Below are positions 1-5,733 of a stretch of DNA of 6,265 nt, piece by piece (positions within the stretch are counted from its first letter, which is position 1; each line of letters starts with the position of its first letter). Position numbers and translations under genes: made by a program. Below the pieces are notes generated by a model. The model was not told the origin of the DNA. It was given only the letters and a program-made list of their open reading frames with translations, and searched no databases. The stretch covers positions 1 through 6,265 of the forward strand of contig JBDTLT010000292.1 of assembly GCA_039934635.1 (NCBI GenBank). Direction: 5' to 3'. Source of the stretch: DATLFA01 sp039934635 (GTDB taxonomy: Bacteria; Actinomycetota; Acidimicrobiia; Acidimicrobiales; WLNW01).

Positions 1-542
1 TCGCGTTCAGCGTGCACGTCTACGGCGTGATCAACGGCATCAACGCGTTCGTGCCGACGTTGCTCGAACAAGGCGTCGAAGCCCACATCGTCAACACCTC
101 GTCGCACAACGGCGGGTTCTCCCCCATCGCCTCGTCCGCGACATACGCCACGTGCAAGAGCGCGGTCGTGACACTGTCAGAGTGCCTGTGGGGGCAGCTA
201 CGCGCCGTCGACTCGAAGATCGGCGTGTCCGTACTGTTCCCGTCGGGCAAGACGCAAGGCATCCTCGACACCGGCATCTGGAAACCGCGTGAGCGACCGG
301 CCGAGTTCCCGTCGGCGCAACCGCTCGACACGAGCTCACGCATGGAGGGCTGGATCAAGACGATGGAAGCCGCGGGCACACCGGTGGTGTTCACGCCGCT
401 GTCCGAGGTTGCCGACACCGTCGTCGACGGTCTCTACGCCGATCGATTCTGGATGGTCGAGGAAGGCCGGTTCGAAGAGATGGTGAAGACCCGCACCGAC
501 GTCATCCTGCGCCGCGCCGCTCCCGACTATCCCCGTAAATAA
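1..542 (+). CDS. Short-chain dehydrogenase/reductase (SDR), 3' part only
   Basis: This is the C-terminal part of a classical NAD(P)-dependent SDR oxidoreductase. The reading frame is open to the left edge (codons start at base 3, reading A-F-S before the GTG at 12), so that GTG is internal and the Rossmann N-terminus with its TGxxxGxG motif lies outside the window. Visible marks are a VHVYGVINGI helix typical of the SDR core after the NAG motif, the strand HIVNTSS supplying the catalytic Ser (about codon 31 counted from base 12), and the active-site YATCK (YxxxK, Tyr about 45, Lys about 49). The Ser-to-Tyr spacing is 14 rather than the usual 13. The tail, with VADTVVDGLYADRFWM, matches the usual C-terminal end of SDRs that act on small alcohols or ketones. 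The substrate cannot be told. The gene ends with TAA, and the next gene starts 93 bp later with its own ribosome binding site, so the two need not share a function. Confidence 0.87.
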   Translation, partial: AFSVHVYGVINGINAFVPTLLEQGVEAHIVNTSSHNGGFSPIASSATYATCKSAVVTLSECLWGQLRAVDSKIGVSVLFPSGKTQGILDTGIWKPRERPAEFPSAQPLDTSSRMEGWIKTMEAAGTPVVFTPLSEVADTVVDGLYADRFWMVEEGRFEEMVKTRTDVILRRAAPDYPRK

Positions 543-618
543 AGAGAAAATTGCCCGCGAAACCAATCGATCCGACTTATCTCACGGTTTACACAATCTG
601 TACCCTTTACTCTCGGGC

Positions 619-625
619 GGGGAGG
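619..625 (+). promoter_or_regulatory. Ribosome binding site of the polysaccharide deacetylase gene
   Basis: GGGGAGG is a strong Shine-Dalgarno match. It lies 10 nt before the ATG at 636 and 16 nt before the in-frame ATG at 642, so it favours 636. The preceding stretch (543-610) is more AT-rich than its surroundings and probably holds the promoter; TACCCT at 601-606 fits an actinobacterial -10 (TAnnnT), but I see no convincing -35. Confidence 0.55.
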
Positions 626-635
626 CCGACGGGCG

Positions 636-1640
636 ATGGGGATGCGGCCGGTAGCGATTCAATGCGCGTTGTGCTGCCTGTTGATTTCCTTGATCGCTTC
701 GATGGGCACCGACGCGCGGCCCGCGGTCGGGTCGCCGCCCGATGTGTCGCTGTATGACCAGTGGGATGGCGAACCCAGCTCTACCGCGACGCAGGTTGCC
801 TTCGCGGCCTCGAGCGGTGACCTGACGACGAGGGCGCTGACGGGCTCGTGGTCGTTCACGCCCGAAGAAGTGATCGCGTTCACCACGGCGGTCACCGCAC
901 CTACGACTGTCGCGGGTGCTACTTCCGCTCCACCGGCGACCGGCGCCAGCGATCCCTGCGCGCCGACTCGCCCCTTGATCGCGCCGACGCTGATAAAGAC
1001 CGGCCCGCAGGACCGCAAGCGCGTCGCCGTGACGATCGACGACACGTTTGCCGCGTCGGGGGCAAAGAACCTCGCCCTCGTACTCGACCTCGCGAAGGCG
1101 AAAGGCGCAAAGCTCACGTTCTTCCCGACCGGCGGCGCATTCGACGACCATCAGAAGGCCGGTCTGCAGGGTGTGTGGAAGCGGGTGCTCGAGGACGGCC
1201 ACGAGATTGGCAACCACACCTACTCGCATTGGAACCTGCTCAAGCTGGCGGACGTCGACATCCAAGACGAGCTCGATGCGACACAGGGGCGCCTCGACCA
1301 GATCTTGGGATTCCACTACGAGATGCACCTCATGCGACCGCCCGGCGGCAACGGCGGCTACCCCGACATCCGCCCCGACCCCCAAGGCCCGCGGGTGCGT
1401 TGCGCGGTGCAGCGCCTCGGCTACTCGATGACGATGTGGAGCATCGACTCCAATGGCACCGCGGGCTTCACCGACTACCTGAATCGCTTGACCAACACGA
1501 ACATCGTGACCAACGGTTCGATCATCCTCTTGCACTTCACGACCTTCAGCGTCAACAACGTCTCGGCATTGCTCGATAACTTGAACAAGCGCGGATTCGA
1601 GATGGTGACTGTCAGCCAACTCTTCGCCAAACCGGCCTGA
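636..1640 (+). CDS. Exported polysaccharide deacetylase (NodB-homology, carbohydrate esterase family 4)
   Basis: This 334-aa protein probably removes N- or O-acetyl groups from a cell-envelope or extracellular glycan, using a metal ion outside the membrane. Residues 4-24 form a hydrophobic signal peptide after M-G-M-R; a likely cleavage point is near TDA at 25-27, and the Cys residues at 10, 13 and 14 do not form a good lipobox. Residues 83-108 are a Thr/Ala/Pro-rich linker. The NodB domain covers about 128-330. Motif 1 is TIDDTF (133-138; canonical TFDDG), with Asp135 as catalytic base and Asp136 as metal ligand. Motif 2 is HTYSH (194-198), with the two metal His. Motif 3 is RPPGG (234-238). 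Motif 4 is WSIDSN (268-273), lacking the usual DW. Motif 5 is ILLH (297-300), with the catalytic His300. All metal and acid/base residues are present, so it is likely active. It stands alone on its strand and ends 6 bp before the convergent SWIM gene stop. The substrate (peptidoglycan, chitin-like or other glycan) cannot be inferred. Confidence 0.9.
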   Translation: MGMRPVAIQCALCCLLISLIASMGTDARPAVGSPPDVSLYDQWDGEPSSTATQVAFAASSGDLTTRALTGSWSFTPEEVIAFTTAVTAPTTVAGATSAPPATGASDPCAPTRPLIAPTLIKTGPQDRKRVAVTIDDTFAASGAKNLALVLDLAKAKGAKLTFFPTGGAFDDHQKAGLQGVWKRVLEDGHEIGNHTYSHWNLLKLADVDIQDELDATQGRLDQILGFHYEMHLMRPPGGNGGYPDIRPDPQGPRVRCAVQRLGYSMTMWSIDSNGTAGFTDYLNRLTNTNIVTNGSIILLHFTTFSVNNVSALLDNLNKRGFEMVTVSQLFAKPA

Positions 1641-1646
1641 AGGGCA

Positions 1647-2501
1647 CTAGATCTGATCGCTGCGGCGCGCCAGCGCGTCGTAGGCAGCCGTGAGCCGGTC
1701 CGTCGCCTCGACACCGCCCGCGACGACGTTCAGTGGTTCGCAGCGCTGCAAGACCGCGGCGGGTGGGTCAGCAGGATCCGCGGCGACGTCGCCGCTCGAC
1801 TCGCGCACCATCGACTCGGGCGAAGGAAGCTTTTCGCGCGGACCGAACGGCCACCACGCGGCGACGACCGGCAACTCGTCGGCGGCCGTGCCCGACGCGC
1901 GTGCCCGCAACGGCTCGAGGATTTGATCGCGGCTGCGGCCGCGCCATGCGAGCAACAGCCAAGGGTCGCCGTCGAGGCGGTCTGCGAACACGTAGAGCAC
2001 TGCGGCTATGTGCTTGCAGGGGTTCTCCCAGTCGGGGCAGTTGCAGTTGGCATCGAGCTCGGCCCAAGTGGAGGGAAGAAGCTGTGCCTTTGCGGTGCCG
2101 AACACCGCTTCGAGTTCGGCGGGCACTTCTCCCGCGAGAAGTTTCGCGGCGAACTTGACTCGCGAACGCAGCACTTCATCGATCTTTCTCCATTGTGTGG
2201 GGGTCGGCGTCGAGGCCCTGATCGTGACGACGTAGGGCGTGCGCCGCGAACCTTGTACTTGCGCGACGAGTAGCCCCGTCTGCACATCGAGCGACATGAC
2301 TTGGCCCGAGCGGGCATAGCGCCGGCCTCGGCTCATCCGACCGCCAAGGCCGTACGACTCGAGCGCCTCCACGAAACGCTTCGACCACCACGTGCCGGCC
2401 ATCGCGCCGCGCTGCTTGGACGTGGCCATGCCGTCCTTGGTGGGGAGGGGCACCGACTCCGGATACCGGTTCCACGGGTCGTTCCAACCGCGACCTGCCA
2501 T
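1647..2501 (-). CDS. SWIM zinc-finger domain protein, partner of the SNF2 helicase
   Basis: This 284-aa protein carries a SWIM-type zinc finger, CNCPDWENPCKH, with ligands Cys153, Cys155, Cys162 and His164 (CxC-x6-CxH, the family consensus). The finger is known in bacterial SNF2-associated proteins and in eukaryotic MuDR/MEKK1 proteins, where it binds DNA or protein. The N-terminal 60 residues are basic and aromatic (GTWWSKRFVEALESYG, then Arg-rich MSRGRRYARSG), followed by a beta-rich segment (about 66-95) that is usual for this family. The C-terminal 90 residues are Ala/Pro/acidic-rich and probably loosely structured. The gene overlaps the helicase stop by one base (TGATG), which implies translational coupling and near-equal expression. 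Neighbouring SNF2 and SWIM genes recur in actinobacteria, so joint work on DNA or nucleoprotein is likely, but the biochemical role is not established. There are no transmembrane segments or signal peptide. Confidence 0.9.
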   Translation of the reverse strand: MAGRGWNDPWNRYPESVPLPTKDGMATSKQRGAMAGTWWSKRFVEALESYGLGGRMSRGRRYARSGQVMSLDVQTGLLVAQVQGSRRTPYVVTIRASTPTPTQWRKIDEVLRSRVKFAAKLLAGEVPAELEAVFGTAKAQLLPSTWAELDANCNCPDWENPCKHIAAVLYVFADRLDGDPWLLLAWRGRSRDQILEPLRARASGTAADELPVVAAWWPFGPREKLPSPESMVRESSGDVAADPADPPAAVLQRCEPLNVVAGGVEATDRLTAAYDALARRSDQI

Positions 2502-2512
2502 CAGTCGTCTCC
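2499..2512 (-). promoter_or_regulatory. Coupled stop/start junction and ribosome binding site of the SWIM gene
   Basis: The helicase TGA (2503-2501) and the SWIM ATG (2501-2499) share one base. GGAG (2512-2509) lies 7 nt before the ATG, inside the last helicase codons, and supports this start. The arrangement fits reinitiation by ribosomes finishing the helicase. Confidence 0.7.
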
Positions 2513-5161
2513 GATCTCGGCACTGAGCGCAATGGTGGCGCGTAGGTCATCGGTCGACAGTTCCGTGATCCACTGCTCGCCCGTACCGACGACGCTTTCC
2601 GCGAGCGCGCGTTTGGAAGTGATCATGGCGTCGATGCGTTCCTCGACGGTGCCTGTGCTGACGAGCTTGTGCACGAGCACGGCACGGCGCTGGCCGATGC
2701 GGTACGCGCGGTCAGTGGCCTGATCTTCGACCGCGGGATTCCACCATCGGTCGAGATGAATCACATGCGTTGCGGCGGTGAGGTTGAGACCGGTACCACC
2801 GGCTTTGAGCGAGATCAGAAAGATGCCGGGCCCGGTGCTTTCTTGGAACGCCGCGACCATCGCGTCGCGTTTCTGGCGCGCCACTCCGCCGTGCAGCCAA
2901 CCGACGTCGGTTCCGAATCGTCGGCGCCAATGGGGAGCCAACAGGTTGCCCCATTCGGCGAATTGCGTGAAGCACAGCACCTTGTCGCCGGCAGCGACGA
3001 TCTCCTCGACCAACTCCTCGGCGCGCGTGAGCTTGCCGGAGCGGCCCGTCAACGTCGAGCCGTCCCGCAGGAAGTGCGCCGGATGGTTGCAAACCTGCTT
3101 GAGGCGCATGAGCCCCGCGAGCACGAGCCCGCGACGGCTGATGCCTTCGGCGTCATTCGCCGCGCTGATCAGTTCCTCGACAACTGCTTGGTACAACGTG
3201 GCCTGCTCGCGCGTGAGTGGGCAGTGCTCGGTCACCTCGATCTTGTCCGGCAGGTCGTCGATGATCGACTTGTCGGTCTTCAGCCGGCGCAGCACGAAGG
3301 GCGCGGTGATTCGCTTGAGCCGTTCCGCGCTCGCGGCATCGTGCTCTCGTTCGATCGGGATGGCGAACCGCTCGCGGAATCCGCGCTGCGTACCGAGCAG
3401 GCCGGGATTGAGCACGTGCATGATCGACCACAGCTCGGAAAGACGATTCTCGACCGGCGTGCCCGTCAGCGCGACTCGCCGGTCGGCCCGCAGTCGTTGC
3501 ACGGCGCGCGTCTGCGCGGTGCCGGGGTTCTTGATCTGTTGCGCTTCGTCGAGGACAAGCCGCGTCCATTGCACGCGTTCGAGCTCCGCGATGTCGCGCG
3601 CGGCGAGCGAATAGGTGGTGAGCACGACATCGGCCCGCTTCGCTCGCGTCACGAACTTCGTACGATGCGCGGTGAAACGATCAGAGCCGTGGTGCGCAAC
3701 GACGCGCAACTGCGGGGCAAACCGCGCCAACTCGCGTTGCCAGTTGCCCAGCACCGACACGGGGCAGACAACCAACGTCGGGCCGACCGCGGCGTCATCC
3801 GAGAGCAGCGTGGCGATCAACTGAGCCGTCTTGCCGAGGCCCATGTCGTCGGCAAGACAGGCACCGAGACCGAGCCGGCCGAGGAAATTGAGCCAGCCCA
3901 CGCCGCGCTCTTGGTATGGGCGCAAGTGTCCGACGAATCGATCCGGAGTCGGAACCGGCGCGACCGTCGAGTGCAAAGCCCCGTCGAGCAGATCACCGAG
4001 CCAGCCGGTTGCGGCGACGCTGGTGATCTCGATGCCGTCCGGCACCGCGAGCCCGTCGAGACCCATACCCGAACGCAGCACCTCGGCGACGGTCGCTTCA
4101 CTCGTCGTGCCCGCGTACGCCACGATCTTGGCGAACTCTGCGGCGCCGACCTCGATCCATTCGCCACGGACGCGCACCAGTGCCTGCTTTGCCTCGACCG
4201 CGTGGGCCAGAGCGCGCAACTCGGCCGCGCTGAGGCGGTGGTCGCCGAGCGCTGCCTCGAAGCTGAACGAAACCACCGCGTCCAGACCGACCCCGCCGCC
4301 GACAACCGAGCCGGCGCTCGATCTGGCGCTCTTCGCCTTGACCCGCAGCCCAAGGCGACGCCGCTGAGCCCACCAACTCGGAAGCAGCACCGCGATGCCC
4401 GCATCGGCGAGCGTGTCGATGCGTGTCCTCAAGAAGTCCATCAGCAACGCAGTCGACAGTTCGATTTCGCTCGGCGCGGACTCGTCGAGCACCGCCGCCA
4501 GCTCGGGCGCGAGACGCGCCACCCGCCCCAGACTCGCGAGCAGTTCTTCCACCGCATGTGGTCCGAACGGTGACCGACCTCCCCACACATCGGCCGCCGG
4601 CACGATCAGGCTCGGCTCACCGGTGTCCTGCACGAGGAGCTCCACCGACCAGTTCGCGTCGGCGCCCGCGAGCGCCGGCTCGCGCACCCGCAGACAAAGT
4701 CGGACGCTGCCCATTGTCGCCGCGCCCGACGCCACCCACCGAGTGATTTCACGCTCGAACGCGCGAAGCTTGTCGACGTCGTACGAGCGGGCCAGCCAAG
4801 GGTCCGCCGCCGTCAGTGATGTGAGCCACGCGTCCTCGATGCCGCGACGCCCCGACCGCCGCGCGGTCAACCCGACGCGCTGCTCGTCGAGTCGGTGGCG
4901 AACTGCTCGGTCGACTGCCGTCGCGAGTTGCTCGGCCGCGATGCGCTGCGATTGCGGCGAGCCATCGGTACACAACGCAGCAATCGCCCCTCGATCACGC
5001 GCGGCGGGCAGCGGCCACCACCACGACCGAGCGCGGCCGGTGTCGTCGATCGCGATACCGGGAATCACTTGCCCCGACTCCGCGAAGTAACGAGCCAGGT
5101 TCTCGAGGTCGTCACCGACCTCTGCTCGAACGCCTTCGCCCACTGCGCTGCTCATGCGCAC
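2501..5161 (-). CDS. SNF2/Rad54-family DNA-dependent ATPase (HelZ-like helicase)
   Basis: This 886-aa cytoplasmic SNF2 ATPase is expected to translocate on double-stranded DNA and remodel bound proteins. Residues 1-230 are poorly conserved. About 230-350 match the bacterial SNF2-associated domain (PF12419 type), with IAVLLPSWW and an LVRVRGEWIEV strand. The ATPase core starts near 412 (LRPYQERGVGWL). Lobe 1 has motif I DDMGLGKT (438-445, Lys444), Ia VVCPVSVLGNW (464-474), II DEAQ (538-541) and III ALTGTPVENR (564-573). Lobe 2 has motif IV VLCFTQF (728-734), V SLKAGGTGLNL (784-794) and VI QATDRAYRIGQ (814-824), with the arginine fingers Arg818 and Arg821. Nothing essential is missing. It is somewhat shorter than M. 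tuberculosis HelZ (about 1000 aa). The start is GTG at 5161, chosen because AAGGA (5175-5171) lies 9 nt upstream; an ATG two codons later (5155) is the alternative, with 15 nt spacing. It is first in a two-gene operon with the SWIM gene. A weak -10 (TAGTTT, 5217-5212) is possible. Roles in repair, transcription or phage defence cannot be separated from sequence alone. Confidence 0.96.
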   Translation of the reverse strand: MRMSSAVGEGVRAEVGDDLENLARYFAESGQVIPGIAIDDTGRARSWWWPLPAARDRGAIAALCTDGSPQSQRIAAEQLATAVDRAVRHRLDEQRVGLTARRSGRRGIEDAWLTSLTAADPWLARSYDVDKLRAFEREITRWVASGAATMGSVRLCLRVREPALAGADANWSVELLVQDTGEPSLIVPAADVWGGRSPFGPHAVEELLASLGRVARLAPELAAVLDESAPSEIELSTALLMDFLRTRIDTLADAGIAVLLPSWWAQRRRLGLRVKAKSARSSAGSVVGGGVGLDAVVSFSFEAALGDHRLSAAELRALAHAVEAKQALVRVRGEWIEVGAAEFAKIVAYAGTTSEATVAEVLRSGMGLDGLAVPDGIEITSVAATGWLGDLLDGALHSTVAPVPTPDRFVGHLRPYQERGVGWLNFLGRLGLGACLADDMGLGKTAQLIATLLSDDAAVGPTLVVCPVSVLGNWQRELARFAPQLRVVAHHGSDRFTAHRTKFVTRAKRADVVLTTYSLAARDIAELERVQWTRLVLDEAQQIKNPGTAQTRAVQRLRADRRVALTGTPVENRLSELWSIMHVLNPGLLGTQRGFRERFAIPIEREHDAASAERLKRITAPFVLRRLKTDKSIIDDLPDKIEVTEHCPLTREQATLYQAVVEELISAANDAEGISRRGLVLAGLMRLKQVCNHPAHFLRDGSTLTGRSGKLTRAEELVEEIVAAGDKVLCFTQFAEWGNLLAPHWRRRFGTDVGWLHGGVARQKRDAMVAAFQESTGPGIFLISLKAGGTGLNLTAATHVIHLDRWWNPAVEDQATDRAYRIGQRRAVLVHKLVSTGTVEERIDAMITSKRALAESVVGTGEQWITELSTDDLRATIALSAEIGDD

Positions 5162-5165
5162 ACCA

Positions 5166-5179
5166 TGTCATCCTTGACA
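5166..5179 (-). promoter_or_regulatory. Small stem-loop holding the helicase Shine-Dalgarno core
   Basis: On the - strand TGTCA-AGGA-TGACA is a perfect 5-bp inverted repeat with a 4-nt loop. The Shine-Dalgarno AAGGA (5175-5171) puts its last four bases in the loop, and the 3' arm ends 4 nt before the GTG start. In mRNA it could present or mask the ribosome site; as DNA it could also be a half-site pair for a repressor. The stem is short, so chance is possible. Confidence 0.4.
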
Positions 5180-5181
5180 CT

Positions 5182-5202
5182 GCCAAGTCACGGCGACTTG
5201 GC
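5182..5202. repeat. Perfect 8-bp inverted repeat in the helicase leader
   Basis: GCCAAGTC (5182-5189) and GACTTGGC (5195-5202) are exact reverse complements around a 5-nt spacer (ACGGC). The 21-bp element lies 20-41 bp upstream of the helicase GTG and 6 bp from the AAGGA ribosome site. No T-run follows on either strand, so it is not an intrinsic terminator. It has the size and symmetry of an operator for a dimeric regulator, or it could form a 5'-UTR hairpin. Which one depends on the transcription start, which I cannot place. Confidence 0.55.
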
Positions 5203-5240
5203 GCAACCAACAAACTAGGTCTTACCGATCAAGATGCGAG

Positions 5241-5280
5241 TGGAGGTGAGCGGACTCGAACCGCCGACTCTTCGTTGCGA
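5241..5280 (-). pseudogene. 3' half of a tRNA-Ala(CGC) gene: likely attachment-site remnant
   Basis: Reading the - strand from 5280: U33 (5280), anticodon CGC (5279-5277), AA at 37-38 (5276-5275), CGAAG as the 3' strand of the anticodon stem (5274-5270), and AGTC as a variable loop one base short of the common five (5269-5266). Next comes a complete T arm, GGCGG-TTCGAGT-CCGCT (5265-5249, one G-U pair), then acceptor 3' strand CACCTCC (5248-5242) and discriminator A73 (5241). Position 70 is U, as required by the alanine identity pair G3-U70, which agrees with the CGC anticodon. No CCA is encoded. Upstream of position 33 the match stops abruptly: the 5' anticodon strand (expected CTTCG), D arm and 5' acceptor strand are absent. 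It is therefore not a functional tRNA. Integrases that use the anticodon-loop site leave exactly this kind of displaced 3' half; a decayed duplicate is the alternative. Confidence 0.65.
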
Positions 5281-5510
5281 TGTTGGTCAGTCCTCGGCGA
5301 TGCTTCAGTAGCGCCAACTGAATGTCGTCAAGTTGCCATCTGTCATCGAGGTTGCGCCGGTTGCGTAGCCGTCATCGCTGAGGAATTGACTGAGCCGACA
5401 CAACGCTCAACCGCTTACGGGCCCGAGGCTCAACCTGCGTAGTTTGGGCGACGGACGACAAGCGACAGACCTACGGTCCTGACAGTTTCGGCGGTGGCGG
5501 CCGCTACGCG
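5281..5510. other. Stretch without a recognisable gene
   Basis: I see no intact gene here. Part of it is less GC-rich than the genes to the left. On the - strand a 33-codon open stretch (5406-5305), ending in TDGNLTTFSWRY and a stop, has a protein-like rather than Arg/Ala/Pro-rich composition. It could be the tail of a decayed gene, but it has no start site or family I recognise. GCTCAACC occurs twice (5405-5412 and 5428-5435, 23 bp apart), which may be chance. Confidence 0.4.
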
Positions 5511-5699
5511 TCATCCGTGCACGATAGGCACCCCCACCCGCCACCACCGCAGGATGGTCAGCGCTCCTGCTACCACGCCTGGCCGGTTCGCGGAGATGGG
5601 GTCAGAGCACCTCATCAACGGCAGGTTGATGCCCGCCGACCCAGGGCGACCGACGAGCGCGTGGCGGTACTCGCGGACGCCGACGCCGGGGTAACGCAA
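5511..5699 (-). pseudogene. Possible fragment of a phage/plasmid primase-helicase gene
   Basis: This 62-codon open frame (nominal TTG start, stop TGA at 5511) has one segment, about residues 36-56, reading SANRPGVVAGALTILRWW. It resembles the conserved pattern of 'NRGxLVAAALTxxRAW' near the C-terminus of the ATPase domain of primase/helicase proteins carried by actinobacterial prophages and integrative plasmids. The preceding residues do not follow that family in this frame or the two alternatives I tried, and there is no good ribosome site, so if the resemblance is real this is a decayed piece. It was judged from memory of the family, over about 20 residues, and could be chance. Its place beside the tRNA remnant is the main support. 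Confidence 0.3.
5613..5631. repeat. Perfect 7-bp inverted repeat
   Basis: CATCAAC (5613-5619) and GTTGATG (5625-5631) flank a 5-nt spacer (GGCAG). It lies inside the possible primase fragment. No T-run follows it, so it is not a typical terminator. It may simply be a by-product of coding sequence. Confidence 0.3.
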
Positions 5700-5733
5700 C
5701 GATGAGTCGGGTATCCATGTCGTCGAGCGCGGT

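Noticed and set aside
12..14. GTG at 12 as the start of the SDR gene
   Set aside because: The frame is open to the left edge, and the SDR cofactor-binding half would be missing; the gene is cut by the window.
582..1619. 345-codon open frame on the - strand opposite the deacetylase
   Set aside because: The + strand frame has a signal peptide and all NodB motifs. The antisense product is Arg/Val-rich and has no recognisable domain.
2669..4573. 634-codon open frame on the + strand inside the helicase gene
   Set aside because: It is antisense to a complete SNF2 gene with all motifs. Its product is Arg/His/Glu/Gln-rich without domains, as expected for a shadow frame in high-GC DNA.
5182..5202. 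Intrinsic terminator
   Set aside because: There is no T-run after the hairpin on either strand, and no gene ends next to it.
5241..5535. tmRNA or intron-containing tRNA with 5' end GGGGGTG (5535-5529, - strand) pairing with the acceptor strand at 5248-5242
   Set aside because: The seven bases do pair, including G3-U70. However, they are followed by CCTATCG rather than a TAGCTCAG-type D arm or a tmRNA 5' domain, and no ALAA-type tag frame or anticodon-stem 5' strand is present. A chance match in GC-rich DNA is likelier.
5493..5545. GGTGGCGG / CCGCCACC inverted repeat with a loop of about 37 nt
   Set aside because: Low-complexity GC-rich arms with a long loop; expected by chance here.
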